Source: Selaginella moellendorffii (lineage: Eukaryota > Streptophyta > Lycopodiopsida > Selaginellales > Selaginellaceae). Taken from it: a stretch of DNA of 64,000 bases. Each line of letters starts with the position of its first letter. Position 1 is the first letter of the stretch. Shown one piece after another: positions 31,236-42,236 of the stretch. The position numbers were made by a program, and so were the translations under genes. The DNA lies in contig NW_003314271.1 of the NCBI RefSeq assembly GCF_000143415.4, positions 2,273,119 through 2,337,118 on the forward strand. The letters are read 5' to 3'. The notes under the pieces are model-generated. The model ran no database searches. It was not told the DNA's origin and was given only the letters and a program-made list of their open reading frames with translations.

Positions 31236-31335
31236 NNNNNNNNNNNNNNNNNNNNNNNNNNNNNNNNNNNNNNNNNNNNNNNNNNNNNNNNNNNNNNNNN
31301 NNNNNNNNNNNNNNNNNNNNNNNNNNNNNNNNNNN
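31236..31335. other. Assembly gap (100 N)
   Basis: Exactly 100 N, a conventional placeholder for a gap of unknown size. It falls between the FPF1-like gene and the 3' end of the RsmH-like gene and does not remove coding sequence I can detect. Confidence 1.
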
Positions 31336-31374
31336 CTCTCCGGACCAAGAGTAAGAGAATACACAGATTTTCTA

Positions 31375-32800
31375 CTACGTTCTCTTCCAGAGTCTTTGGA
31401 GCACTCGCATCTGCGACCTCTGGCTGGAGATTTGCTGCGAGAGATCCTCGATGGGGCGGACGTGGGCGATCTGGAACTCGCTCTCCAGGACCCGCTTGTC
31501 CAGGCGCTGGAACTCGCCGCTCACGATCCGGTCCTCCAGACCGTAAGAGGTGATGACGATGAGAGAGCCGCCGGGCGCCAGGCACGAGGCCGCCTGGGGT
31601 ATGGCGATCTTGAGCGTGTTGATCTCGTCGTTCACGGCGATTCTCAGGGCCTGGAACGTTGGCAGCGCGGGATGCTCGTCCTCGAATCTCGGTGGCTTGG
31701 ATCCAAGGTTTTGTTTCCTGCGATCTATAGAGAAGAAGAAATGGAAGAGCTTCGCAAAGTGAAGAAGAAGAAATGGAGGAGCTTGATCTTACCGATGAAG
31801 TTGACGAGCTGGAGCGTGGTTTTGAAGGGCCCTTTCTTGAGGCGGGTCTCGGCGATGGAGTGAGAGAGCTCTTGCCAGTGTTGCTCCTCGCCGTAGTCCC
31901 GGAGTAGTCGTCCCAGCTCGCGCTCGTTCCACGAGTTGAGAATGATCTCGGCTGTCATCCGGGAGCGTCGATCGAATCGCATGTCCAGAGGGCCGTCCAT
32001 GGTGTGGCTAAAGCCTCTCTCGGGAGTGTTAAGCTGGAAAAAAGAAAGCTTGCAAAGATGGTGGCATGGTTTTCTTTATTCTTTCCACTAGCAAGAAGAG
32101 ATTATGATGCAAAAGCGAAAACCAAGAATTCAAGAGCAAAATCACTTCAAATTCATCAGGAAGAAAAACGCAAGAACTCGGAAAAAGAGTCTAAGAACCA
32201 GAACAACGTAGAAGAAAAACAAACAAATCAGCCAAGAAGAAAGTGGAGACAATGGCGCATTTTAGAGCAAGAAAGGAGGAGCAAACCAGATTCATCACAA
32301 AATCCAACCATGAAACTCAAGAAGAAGAACGGTTTCCATGCTATGCATGCCATACCTGCATTGCGGAGAGACCCAACACCATCAAGATCCCGTCCACCCC
32401 TCGCTGGAGCAAGCCCGGATCGATCTGGTTGAGCTGGAGCTTGAGACACTTAAAGTTGACACTGGCAAAGTGGAGGCGGAGGTGGGCATTCCCCGCGGCG
32501 GCGGCTTCCAACTTGGGTCTGGCCAGCAACACCGCGTCGGGGTCTAGATCCAATCCCACAGCTTGCCGGAGCTCGGGATGGGTCCGTATGATCTGTGGAG
32601 AAAGAAAGAGAGCGATGTTTCTTTCGATCAAAAGAGAATGGAGCCATTACCTCGAACGCGTGAGCTCCGTTTCCCAGCGTGCAATCCACAAACGTTTCCA
32701 GGCGATTCGGCTTTAAGTGTTGGAGCACCGGATTGATCATCACTGGCGAGTAAATCGCTGCGAGGTTCCTGTACCATCGCTTGATCATTGTCAAGGGCAT
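31375..32800 (-). CDS. Divergent RsmH (MraW)-like rRNA methyltransferase paralogue
   Basis: Four exons, 32651-32800, 32356-32592, 31793-32033 and 31375-31724; 325 residues. It follows RsmH throughout: a SAM-binding motif I variant VDCTLGNGAHAFE, LGLDLDPDAV, PERGFSHTMDGPLDMRFD, and FQALRIAVNDEINTLK. RsmH makes N4-methylcytidine in the small-subunit rRNA of bacteria and organelles. Compared with the paralogue 2 kb away, key stretches have changed: LLDLGLSS is LMVLGLSA, ISFHSLEDR is ITSYGLEDR, and there is no HTPVL motif and no targeting extension. One intron of the paralogue (after DMRMDSS) is missing here. It may be catalytically altered or dying, though no stop or frameshift breaks it. Confidence 0.82.
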
Positions 32801-33041
32801 TAGAGATTATCTCAGCACCCTCACCAGTTTATTCGATCGATTCATCGAAACATCACCTTCTTTTCTTGGATCCAGAGAGAGAGAAGTTACAATTCGATTG
32901 CTTTCTGTCTTCTTTCTAAATCACTCGACTACCTGAGAAGAAACAAGTAACGAAGTATCTCGAAAGAGAAGCTCTAAACACTATGATCTATGTAGAGAAC
33001 TAGCTTTTACCTCGACGATTCTCATCCTCGGATGGCTCGCT

Positions 33042-34570
33042 TCACCAATCCTCGCCGAAGTATTTCTTCCTCATGTCGTCGATGATGGTGCGTGGCCGTC
33101 CTTCGCCATAAGTTCCACCCGCGTACTTGGTCGCTCCAGGCAGCGGCTTGGGAGGATTGTTTGGATCCATGTTGGGATAGTTTCCATTAGCGTCGCGGTA
33201 CCAAGGATTCGGAACAGTCGGATGTGGATTCCCCCTGGGCAAGTAAACCAAGAGCGATGAGTGAAAGAAAGAAAAAGAAAAGAGAAAAAGCTGCACCTGC
33301 GTCCTCCTCCAGAGTAAGATGGTGGCGGAGGAGATGAAGCGTTTGGATTCGGCCAAGTCTTTCCAGCTCGGGGATTCGTGTTGAAGTTACCACCGCTACC
33401 GCCGAATGGAGGGCTCGACGAGTTGTTGCTTGCACCGGCTTGATTCCCATACGGTGGCATGTTTGTGTTCACGGCCCCGCCAGCATAAGGATTGCCTCCA
33501 CTGTTGTTGAGAGAACCATACGGAGGAATGCCGCTGCTATTGCTGCTGTTGTTGGTGTTGCTGGAAGAACCAAAGGGAGGGATGGAGCTGCTATTGTTGT
33601 TGTTGATGTTGCTGGAAGAACCATTGGGAGGGATGGAGCTGCTACTGTTGTTGTTGTTCATGCTGTTGGAAGAACCGAAGGGAGGGATTGAGCTGCTACT
33701 GTTGTTAAAGTTGCTGGAAGATCCACCAAAGGATCCACTGTTGTTGCTCGGAGGAGATCCATACGGAGGAACCGAGGTGGTGGAGTTGCTTGATCCACCG
33801 TATGGAGGCATTGATCCGCTGTTGTTGCTCGGAGAAGATCCATAGGGAGGGGTGGAGTTGCCTGATCCACCATAGGGAGGGATTGATCCGCTACTGTTGC
33901 TTGGAAAAGGAACCGAGGTGGTGGAGTTGCTTGATCGAGGAACATTCCCGGCTCCACCGCCATAAGGACCTCCGTATGAAGGAGGAGTCGAGCTAGAGCC
34001 CCCGTTACCGTATGGAGGAATCGAGCTTGATCCTCCTCCCATGCCGTAGCCACTAGAAGGAGATCCGCCGCCACTGTATGGAGGAGCCGAGCTAGAACCT
34101 CCGCCACCGTATGGAGGAGCTGAGCTAACGCCGTAGCCACCGCCACCGCCACCTCCACCAGAAGGAGGAGATCCTCCGCCACCATATGGTGGAGCCGCGC
34201 TAGAGCCTCCGCCAACGCCGTAGCTACCGCCACCTCCACCAGAAGGAGGAGAGCCTCCGCCACCGTATGGTGGCGCCGCGCTTCCTCCACCAGGAGTCGA
34301 GCCACCACCGCCGCCAACGCCATATCCTCCAGCACTGTAGCCACCGTTACCTCCACCGCCGCCCTGTGGGGGAGGGCTCACGCCATAGCCGCCCCCAACC
34401 CCATAGCCACCGCCGCCTCCGCCAGGCACAGAACCATTACCTCCATCGCTGTTGAAAGTGGAATTGTGATGAACGAGCACCAATGCCGATGGATTGGCGA
34501 TCTTGGAAGCCGCCGCGCTACCGCCACAGAGCTTCCCAGCGCCCAAGACGATCAGCCGCCTCGCCGCCAT
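33042..34570 (-). CDS. Gly/Ser/Asn/Pro-rich protein with conserved C-terminal motif (GRP1)
   Basis: Two exons, 33297-34570 and 33042-33234; 488 residues. The first about 35 residues (MAARRLIVLGAGKLCGG and on) are basic and hydrophobic, compatible with a mitochondrial presequence. The middle is a low-complexity array of PPYGGGGSP, SNNSGS and SSIPPFGSS-type units. Near the end are RAGKTWPNPNAS and, after a 62-bp intron, a compact part ending DDMRKKYFGEDW. GKTW.NP and D.MR..YF also occur in the larger Gly-rich gene at 46844-50173, so the two are related. I do not know its function; a structural or RNA-granule role in an organelle is only a guess. It sits between two RsmH genes, 80 bp after the stop of the upstream one. 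Confidence 0.75.
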
Positions 34571-34593
34571 CGCTCGCTCGCTGCTGGCCAAAA

Positions 34594-34618
34594 ACCCTAC
34601 ACCCTATACCCTAAACCT
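34594..34618. promoter_or_regulatory. Telo-box-like cluster upstream of GRP1
   Basis: AACCCTACACCCTATACCCT followed by AAACC: three degenerate CCCTA units on the plus strand within the 80-bp gap between the RsmH stop and the GRP1 start. Telo-boxes are known 5'-leader elements of translation-related plant genes. Confidence 0.4.
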
Positions 34619-34650
34619 CAAACTCTTGCAAGCTTGGACGAGGCTTTCTT

Positions 34651-35985
34651 TCATCGGCATAGCCGCTGGATCACTCGCATTTTGGCGCTCCTACACCGGG
34701 AGTTTTTCTCGATCTCCGCGGCGTCGGCCGTGATCGGGCTCGTGGTGAGCAGCATGAACGCCAAGTCCACCTTGTCGAACACCAGCGACAGCTCCTTGAA
34801 CTGGTACTTGACGATGCGATCCTCGAGGCTGTGGAAAGAAATCACCGCCAGGCGACCACCGGGAGCCAGGCAGCTGCTCGCTTGTCCGATCGCGGACCTC
34901 AGTGACTTGAGCTCGTCGTTCACGGCGATTCTTAGCGCTTGGAACGTCCGAGCTGCCGGGTGCCTGGCTCTCTTGAATCTCCCTGCCGGTAGGAGAGAAG
35001 TAAGATATGAGTTCCACGAGTGGTGTGTGTAAAGCCTTACCTGAAGTGAATCTTCCTCCAACAACGCTGGCGAGATCTTTCGTTGTTTTGATCCCGCCGT
35101 TGAGCCGCGCGTCCACGATCCGGCTCGCCAGGAACTTCCACCGCATCTCCTCGCCATACTCTCGCAAGATGCGGCCAATCTCAGCGGCGGACCAGTTGTT
35201 GCAAATGGCTTCCGCGGTGAGCCCAAGAACATCCTGCAAGCAAGTTCCCGTGAGATCTCTATCACGATGAAGAAATAGACTTACACTCGAATCCATTCTC
35301 ATGTCCAGAGGTCCATCCAAGTAGTAGCTAAAGCCTCGCTCGGGAGCGTCAACCTGGAAAAGGAAGTGAAAACTAGAAAGATTGGCATTCACGGCTTACC
35401 TGCATTGACGAAAGTCCCAGGTCCAAAAGAATCCCATCGAAGCCCCGCTCCAAGAGCTCAGGATTTCGTTCTTTGAGATCCTTCTTCATGTTCTTAAAAT
35501 TGGCATGGAAAAGATCCACCTTCGCCATGCTACCTGAGAGATCGCTTAATCTTTGTCTCGCCAGCTTGAGCGCGCAGGGATCAACGTCCATTCCCACGAA
35601 CGTCTCCAGCTCTGGATGCGCTTGGATAATCTTTGCAAGGATGGAGTGTAATTCACTACCATTTCTCTATTGACAATCGAGTTGTTACCTCGAAAGCATG
35701 GCCTCCAGCTCCCACAGTGCAATCCAAGAAGGTTTTGACGCTTCTTCCTTCGAAATGCTCCAGGAATTGCCTCACCAGGACGGGCGTGTGCGGCAATCTC
35801 TTCTTCTCCCCAGATTGAGGAGTGAAATCCTCCTCGACCTCGGACTCCAAGCTCGCAGCAGCGGCGGCAAGGCTCCTGAATCCCCTCCGCTGCAAAATCG
35901 AGGCGCTCGCGACCGCTAGCAATCCAATCCGGCAAACCCTAGCGCTTCCAACCGTTGGAGACACGAAGGGAGAACAATGCAGCAT
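34651..35985 (-). CDS. 16S-type rRNA cytosine-N4 methyltransferase RsmH (MraW), organellar
   Basis: Five exons, 35689-35985, 35400-35630, 35285-35353, 35041-35233, 34651-34982; 373 residues. The N-terminal about 60 residues are Ser/Ala/Arg-rich and look like an organelle targeting peptide. The mature part has HTPVLVRQFLEHF, motif I TFLDCTVGAGGHAFE, VGMDVDPCAL, GILLDLGLSSMQ, PERGFSYYLDGPLDMRMD, and ISFHSLEDRIVK, all intact family signatures. Bacterial RsmH methylates N4 of C1402 in 16S rRNA; the organelle form should act on mitochondrial or plastid small-subunit rRNA. Its stop is only 80 bp from the ATG of the next gene in the same direction. A divergent copy lies at 31375-32800. Confidence 0.93.
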
Positions 35986-36181
35986 CTCCCAAGAACCCTA
36001 GCGAGGTAAAACTCCTCGTATGAATGGTAAAGGAAAAACTAAAAAAGATTCTTACAAGCGGATGCCGACGAGATGCCTCTTTATTTGACTGGTTCTATGA
36101 TATTTGAGGGCATCGATTCCTCACATTGAAGCGCCCACATTCTTCTCGTGCTGTCGATCCATCCATCCTCGGCTTTTTCCA

Positions 36182-36939
36182 ATGTGGACTCTAATGTGGG
36201 GGCTTTCGATCGTCGCATCGGCGCTGGCGCTGGCGATAGCGCTCTCCAATCCCGCGGCAGCATTCGCGGGATCTAGAGCGCAAAACTCCGAATCGGTAAG
36301 CGTTTTTTCTTGAAGTAGCAATCCCTTTCCTCTCGATCTCTTGTTCTAAGCCCTGGCCGATATTTCGCTCTGGATCTTCCTCTCTTTCTCGATCTCTTCT
36401 CTCTCGGTTGTCTGTCTGGATATCTTTCGATCGATATTTCGGTCTCTCTTCTCCACTTCTTGGACAATCCTTTCGAAATTCCTCATCGTCTCGGTGTGTT
36501 CCAGCTCGGGAACTGTGTCTACACGATCTACGTGCGCACCGGCAGCATCTTCAAGGGCGGATCCGACGCCAACATGAGCGTGGAGCTCATCGACACCTAC
36601 AACAACAGCCTGACCATCGACAACATCGAGACATGGGGCGGATTGATGCCGAGCGGCTGGAACTACTTCGAGCGCGGCAATCTAGACGTGTTTAGCGGCC
36701 GCGGCTCCTGCCTGAGCACCACCCCTTGCAAGCTCGTCCTCACCTCGGATGGATCCGGCAGCCACCACGGCTGGTACGTCAACTACGCCGAGGTGAGCAT
36801 CACGGGCCCGCATCTCGGCTGCTCCCAGCGCCTCTTCACCATCGAGCAGTGGCTCGCCACGGACACCTCTCCGTACGAGCTCTCCGCCACCGTCGATAAG
36901 TGCCAGGGCAACGGCGATCCAAGCATCCAGCAAGCCTAG
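36182..36939 (+). CDS. PLAT/LH2-domain stress protein (PLAT-plant-stress family)
   Basis: Two exons, 36182-36295 and 36505-36939; 182 residues. Residues 1-31 form a hydrophobic signal peptide ending in an Ala-rich segment. The rest is one PLAT/LH2 beta-sandwich: CVYTIYVRTGSIFKGGSDAN, NIETWGGLMPSGWNYFERGN, FSGRGSCL, LTSDGSGSHHGWYVNYAEV and EQWLATDTSPYEL, close to plant PLAT1-type proteins. These are ER- or secreted single-domain proteins induced by abiotic and biotic stress; a membrane or lipid contact role is assumed for the domain. Cys residues at the start, in SCL, PCK and GCS could form disulfides. A TGGGAAAAG-like flank lies downstream with no further gene until 37115. Confidence 0.9.
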
Positions 36940-37114
36940 TACGGAACTCTCCGTGGATAAGGTATATCCCTGCGAATGTGCCAGTTTTTTAAATAACGAC
37001 AAACGCGGGAATCGAAAAGCCCAGGTTTAGGTCAACGTGGCGCAAGAGTATATGCGCCGGATCCTGGGGATATTTTGAGAATATCCCCGTGGGAAAAGGT
37101 CACGGGAAAAGTGC

Positions 37115-37120
37115 TATAAA
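37115..37120 (+). promoter_or_regulatory. TATA box before a small gene
   Basis: TATAAA in GTGCTATAAAGAAGCG, 66 bp before the ATG at 37186, at a usual promoter distance; AAACCCTACC lies between. Confidence 0.6.
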
Positions 37121-37185
37121 GAAGCGAGGGTTCTTATCCTAAAGAAGCGCGCATCAGAAAAACCCTACCTAGCTAGAGAAAAGGA

Positions 37186-37560
37186 ATGGCGGCGATCGCG
37201 AGCTTCGTCCCAGTTGCGTCGATCCGCGCTCGTGGTAGTGAGCAGAGAATTAGATCTTCCTCTCCATCTTTGTCTGTGGCTTCTTCGTCCTCACAAAAGG
37301 ATGCAGTGATGGATCTGATTAGCAGCAGCACCGCAAAGGGCAAGGCGTGGTGGAGTCCTCTCTTCAATTTCTCCTCCTCGTCGCAGCAGCAGGACTGGGC
37401 TGCGCAAGACGATGCCAAAGAACTCGCTCCAAATGTAGATCTAGCAGCCAAGAACACCTCGGACAAATTCAGGATTCTTCGCCAGCGGCTTAAGGGCTTG
37501 GATGCCCACCACGACACGATGTACCACTCCTCGATCGCCTCGCGCCTGGCCACGCAATAG
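37186..37560 (+). CDS. Small basic/Ser-rich protein, possibly organelle targeted
   Basis: Single exon, 124 residues. The first about 45 residues are rich in Ser, Ala and Arg with few acids, as in a chloroplast transit peptide. A conserved-looking C terminus reads SDKFRILRQRLKGLDAHHDT followed by MYHSSIASRLATQ. I have a general impression that plants have small proteins with this MYHSxIASRLA ending, but I cannot name the family. A TATA box and telo-box upstream support an expressed gene. No other domain is visible. Confidence 0.6.
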   Translation: MAAIASFVPVASIRARGSEQRIRSSSPSLSVASSSSQKDAVMDLISSSTAKGKAWWSPLFNFSSSSQQQDWAAQDDAKELAPNVDLAAKNTSDKFRILRQRLKGLDAHHDTMYHSSIASRLATQ

Positions 37561-37774
37561 AAATCGTGGCGAATGGAATTCCATTGTGAATACCTTGTCT
37601 TTGTTGTTCTTCCCTCTTCTCCAAACGGAGAAATGTAACATACTGGAAACCCTGTTCTTGGAATTATGGAGTGGAATTTGTGTGATTTTTTAGTGAATCT
37701 GCTTGCACGGAAGTCCATCGAGATGAAAAAGGTAGTGAATAGTGGCCTCGATCGAGCGAGCACGAGCGTGCGAT

Positions 37775-38371
37775 ATGGGTCGATCTCTATCCCTTGTTCT
37801 TGGCCTTGTTCTTGGGTTTTTGGTGCGATTCGCAGCGAGCGCGGCACTCTACAAGGTGGGCGACAATCTGGGCTGGAATCTCAACGTGAATTACACGCAA
37901 TGGGCGGCCAAGTACCCGTTCGCATTGGGCGATAGCGTCGGTAAGAGCTCTTCGCGAATGATAAGAGGAATCCGAGCGATTCCCATTCCATGGGCAGTCT
38001 TTGATTGATCTTGGGTTTCGGGAACAGTGTTTGTTTTCAGCGGATCTCACTCGGTGCTGATGGTGAACGAGATCGATTACGTGCTGTGCAACATTCACAA
38101 TCCAGTCCAGAGCTTGTTGAGCGGGCGGGCGATCACCCTGGCAGCGCGCAAGAACTTTTTCATCTGCGGGATCCCGGGGCATTGCATCACGGGCATGAAA
38201 GTGGCGATCTATGCGTCAGTGGCCTCCAGTTCGCAATCGGTAGCATCAGATTTCTCGTCGCCCTCGTCGTCCGCCCGGTCTTCTTTCCCAGATTTTGGGC
38301 CGCGTCACGGGCCCGCTCTTCCCACGAGTTTGGGGCTTTTGGCTCTAATCTTCTTGCTGCTTGTGATCTAG
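37775..38371 (+). CDS. Phytocyanin-like, GPI-anchored blue copper protein
   Basis: Two exons, 37775-37940 and 38028-38371; 169 residues. Signal peptide (MGRSLSLVLGLVLGFLV and on), then the plastocyanin-like fold: LYKVGDNLGWNLNVNYTQWA, FVFSGSHSVLMVNEIDYVLCN and NFFICGIPGHCITGMKVAI. The copper ligands expected for phytocyanins are visible: His in GSHS, Cys in FICG, His in PGHC and a Met in TGM, so it has a methionine axial ligand (uclacyanin/plantacyanin type) rather than the Gln of stellacyanins. The second Cys of GHC and the Cys of VLCN would form the disulfide. A Ser-rich stretch and a terminal hydrophobic tail (LPTSLGLLALIFLLLVI) predict a GPI anchor. It should be an extracellular electron-transfer or cell-wall protein. 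Confidence 0.9.
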
Positions 38372-38680
38372 ATCGAAAAAAAAGGCGAGATCATCGAGAG
38401 AATGGCCGAGAATGCGTGAGGATTCACGCTTGCCAACGGCACAGCATCTGGGAGTCACACTAAACGATAAACAAAAAGGGAGAGAGCTTTCTTCCTTTAG
38501 TCAACTCTAGGCAACCTTTTAGGGCTAGTCAACAACAGTTTGACTATAGAATCAACTCTGGATATTCCCAATCCAGATATTTGTAAAACCCTTGATGTGG
38601 AGCACTCGTGTGCCTTGAATGAAAGATCTCGCCCAGACGGGCTTTGGATGAGCGACGGAGGATTGGATTAGGGCAAAGGA

Positions 38681-41600
38681 ATGGCGAGCGTCCTTGGCAG
38701 CATTGCCTCCGCGTCGCCAGCGCCATCGTCGGCGGCAGCGTCCAAGCTCGGGAGCGCCGGCGTCTTCAGCAAGACTGTGAGTTTCCCGCTGCTAGGGCCG
38801 CCAATCGTAATCCTCCGGCATTCTTCCTCCGCGGCCCCTGCCAAGATCGTTTGCCTGGGCAATGGCGCCGGTAGCAAGCCCCTCTTGGCTAGCTTGTCCG
38901 GGTTTACTGTCACCAGCGACAGTCCATCATTCTCGGCAGGGAATGCGAGCGCGAGCGAGGAGCTCGCTATTGCGAGCTTGGGCATCGACAGCAGGATTGT
39001 GGACGCCCTTGCCAAGAGGGGCATTGTGAATTTGTTTCCTATCCAGGTATGTGAGATCTAATTCTCTACGTCGTTAAGTTTCATTGTTTCGTTCCAGAGA
39101 GCTGTCTTTCAACCGGCAATGCAAGGACTCGATCTCATCGCTCGTGCCAAGACAGGAACTGGCAAGACGCTGGCCTTTGGGATTCCAATCCTGGATAACA
39201 TATCGAGGGAAAAGAGTAGTATGCAATTCAGGTGAGCCTGACATCGTACTACACAATGCTTGATTTTGTTTTTCTTTGAATCCAGACCAGCGGGAACTCC
39301 ACGAGCAATCATTCTGGCACCAACTAGGGAGCTCGCGAAACAAGTTGAGAACGAGCTTGTGCTCGCAGCTCCACACTTATCTGTGGTTTGCATCTATGGT
39401 GGTGTTAGTATCGAAGGCCAACGAAGGCAACTAGCATCCAGTGTTGAAGTGGTGGTGGGAACTCCCGGCCGAGTCATCGACATGCTTGAGAGGGGCGACT
39501 TGAGACTGAACGAAGTAAAGTTTGCGATCCTGGATGAAGCGGATCAGATGCTTGCTGTTGGTTTTGCCGAGGAGGTCGAGAGAATCATGCAAAAGTTGCC
39601 GCTTCAGCGTCACACCATGCTTTTCTCCGCGACAATGCCGAGCTGGATAAGGAACTTAACAAGCAAGTATCTTAAGAATCCAACAATGATAGACCTGGTA
39701 AGTGTATCATTTGACTTGTTCGTTTTCTGACACCGAAGAACAGGTCGGTGAAAATGAGGATAAAGTTGCTGAAGGAATCAAGCTCTATGCAGTTTCTACA
39801 AATGACCTCGCCAAAAACAAACTTCTGGCCGATCTTCTCACGGTTTGTCGACTTTAATGACTGGGACTTGTATAAATAATATTTACTTACAGGTCTATGC
39901 GAAAGGAGGCAAAGCCATAGTATTCACGAAGACGAAGAGAGATACGGACGATGTTGCTGCTGTGATGAGCCGTTCCATTGGTTGTGAAGCCTTGCATGGG
40001 GATATTTCTCAGTACCAAAGAGAGAAGACCCTGAGTGGGTTCCGTGACGGGAGATTCAACGTTCTAGTCGCAACGGATGTTGCAGCTCGGGGGCTTGACA
40101 TTCCAAATGTGGATCTCGTAAGTGAACTTTGTCTCTGCGAGGCCTTGTTTTAACAAGTTATTACTTTAGATTGTGCATTACGAGGTTCCCGGAGATTCGG
40201 AAACTTTCGTTCATCGATCCGGAAGAACAGGCCGAGCGGGCAAGAAGGGGACCTGTATACTTATGTATACTCTTAATCAAAAGAGGGTCCTACGCACGAT
40301 TGAAAGCGAAGTTGGCTGCAAATTTGAAGCTATAGGCCCGCCTGCGGCTGAGGATGTACTTGCCAGTTCTTCTGATCATGCGTCGGAGTCGATCAAAAGC
40401 GTGCACCCGGATCTCGCAAAGCTCTTTCTGCCTGCTGCGCAAAAACTACTGGAAGAGCAGGGCGTTACCGCTCTTGCAGCAGCTATGGCCCATGTTAGCG
40501 GTGTTACTCAACTCCCTCCGAAACGATCGCTCTTGACATACGAGGAGGTAATTAATCTTGTTCTTCTCATCGTGGAACTAACGGTGTTCGCTGCAGGGAT
40601 ACATGACTTTGCAGCTGACCGGTGGAAATTTGATTGACTCAAGTGCGGTCTCGTCAGCTGTAATGCAACTTAGCTCCAAAGCAGGAATGAGCATGGGGAG
40701 AGTTACAATGCTTTCGAGTTCGACGGTATGTTTCTACCTTTCTGCATGTTTTTTCTGACCGCGTGAACAGGCCACCGGAGGGGTGTTCGATCTTCCAGAA
40801 GATCTTGCCAAGGAGATTCTTGCACTTCAAAATGTTGGAAGCAATGTTCTCACTGCCGTAAAAGTTGTAAGTACATATTTATGTTTCTTGCTGTTTGTTC
40901 CTGACAAGAGGTTTGGCAGCTTCCCGATTTACAAGAAGACTACTTCCAGTCATCATTCAGTCGAGGAAGGAGCTTCGGTGGAGGATTTAGGAGTGGCGGA
41001 TCCTCGTACGGCGGCGGTTCATCTTATGGCAACAGGGGTGGCTCGTCCTTTGGAGGCTCTTCATATGGAGGAAGTCGCACTGGTTCCGGTTATGGTTCCT
41101 CCTCATACAACAGTGGAGGTGGTTATGGTAGAAGCGAAGGCTCGAGCTATGGGGGGTCATCCTATAACAGTGGATCCTCGTATGGCAACAGGTCAGGAAG
41201 CTATAGCTCTCCAAGCTATGGTGGAAACAACGGTTCCACTTTTGGTAACTCTTCAAACTACGGTGGATCTGGATCGTGGTCCAACTCCAACAGCAGGGAC
41301 GCTGGCTACGGTTCCAACAGCAGGGATGCTGGCTACGCCACTGGCTCTTCCACTGGCTTTGGTGGAAATGCTGGTTCCTCCACAGGCCACGGCGGGACTG
41401 GCTACGGTGGAACCTCCGGTTCATCCACTGGATACAATGGAGCTGGCTTTGGTGCAAGTTCTGGTTCCTCCACTGGCTATGGTGGAACGTCTTCATCTAC
41501 TGGATATGGTGGAACGTCTCCATCCACTGGATACGGTGGAACGTCTTCTAGTGGTTTCGGAGGGAACTCGTCGACAGGATTTGGAGGAAATTCGTCGAGT

Positions 41601-42236
41601 GGCTTTGGAGAAACATCATTTGGTGGAGCTCGAGGCTACAATGCCAACCCGACGACTCCCAACGCAGGGACTGACTATGGCTGGAGGAAAGGTGCCGGGA
41701 GCTCGGGAGGATCAACCGGTGCCACAACTCCTTCATACGGAGGAGGATATCCTCCTCCTTTTTCAACCGGAGGAGGATATCCTCCTCCATCTCAACCTGG
41801 CTATGGTGCGTCGGCTGGGAACACTGGCTATGGAACTTCCGGCAACTACGGTTATGGCAATTCTCCTTCGGCTACTGGGACTACCTACGGCTATGGCAAC
41901 TCTGCCTCCACCAACAATGCTAGTGGCGGCTACGGTGGAAATCCCGGCAATGGGTATGGTTCAAGCACATCGAACACAGGAACAGGATTTTCGTCTGGGG
42001 GTGGTGGCTATGGAGGCTCTCAAAGCTCGTATGGATCCAGTCAAGCCCCTTCCTCGTATGGCTATGGTGGCAACCCGTCCCAAGGTGGCGGCTATGGCTC
42101 CAGCGGCTATGGAGCGGCTTCTCAAAACTCTCCCGGGTATGGCCGCGATTATAACGCGCGTGACCAGAATTCTTCTCGTGGCTATGAAGCTGGAAACTCG
42201 ACTCCAAACGATCAAGGTGATCGTCAAACGAGCTGA
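38681..42236 (+). CDS. DEAD-box RNA helicase, mitochondrial RH9/RH53 type, long Gly-rich tail
   Basis: Nine exons: 38681-39046, 39098-39231, 39286-39697, 39744-39842, 39893-40117, 40170-40547, 40597-40725, 40771-40866, 40920-42236; 1051 residues. Helicase motifs: Q-motif region [22 protein letters not shown], Ia PTREL, Ib [39 protein letters not shown]. The N-terminal about 90 residues look like a targeting peptide, and the order fits plant mitochondrial helicases that assist group II intron splicing. Exon 9 adds a 438-residue Gly/Ser/Tyr/Asn-rich tail (SSTGYGGTS units), much longer than usual, which holds [16 protein letters not shown], a motif shared with the Gly-rich gene at 46844. A different frame over exon 9 is also open but is a shadow. 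Confidence 0.93.

Noticed and set aside
31236-31375. RsmH-like gene cut by the assembly gap
   Set aside because: Its stop codon (31375-31377) lies before the gap, so the coding sequence is complete.
33440-34455. Plus-strand Leu/Arg-rich ORFs
   Set aside because: Shadows of the GRP1 low-complexity coding sequence.
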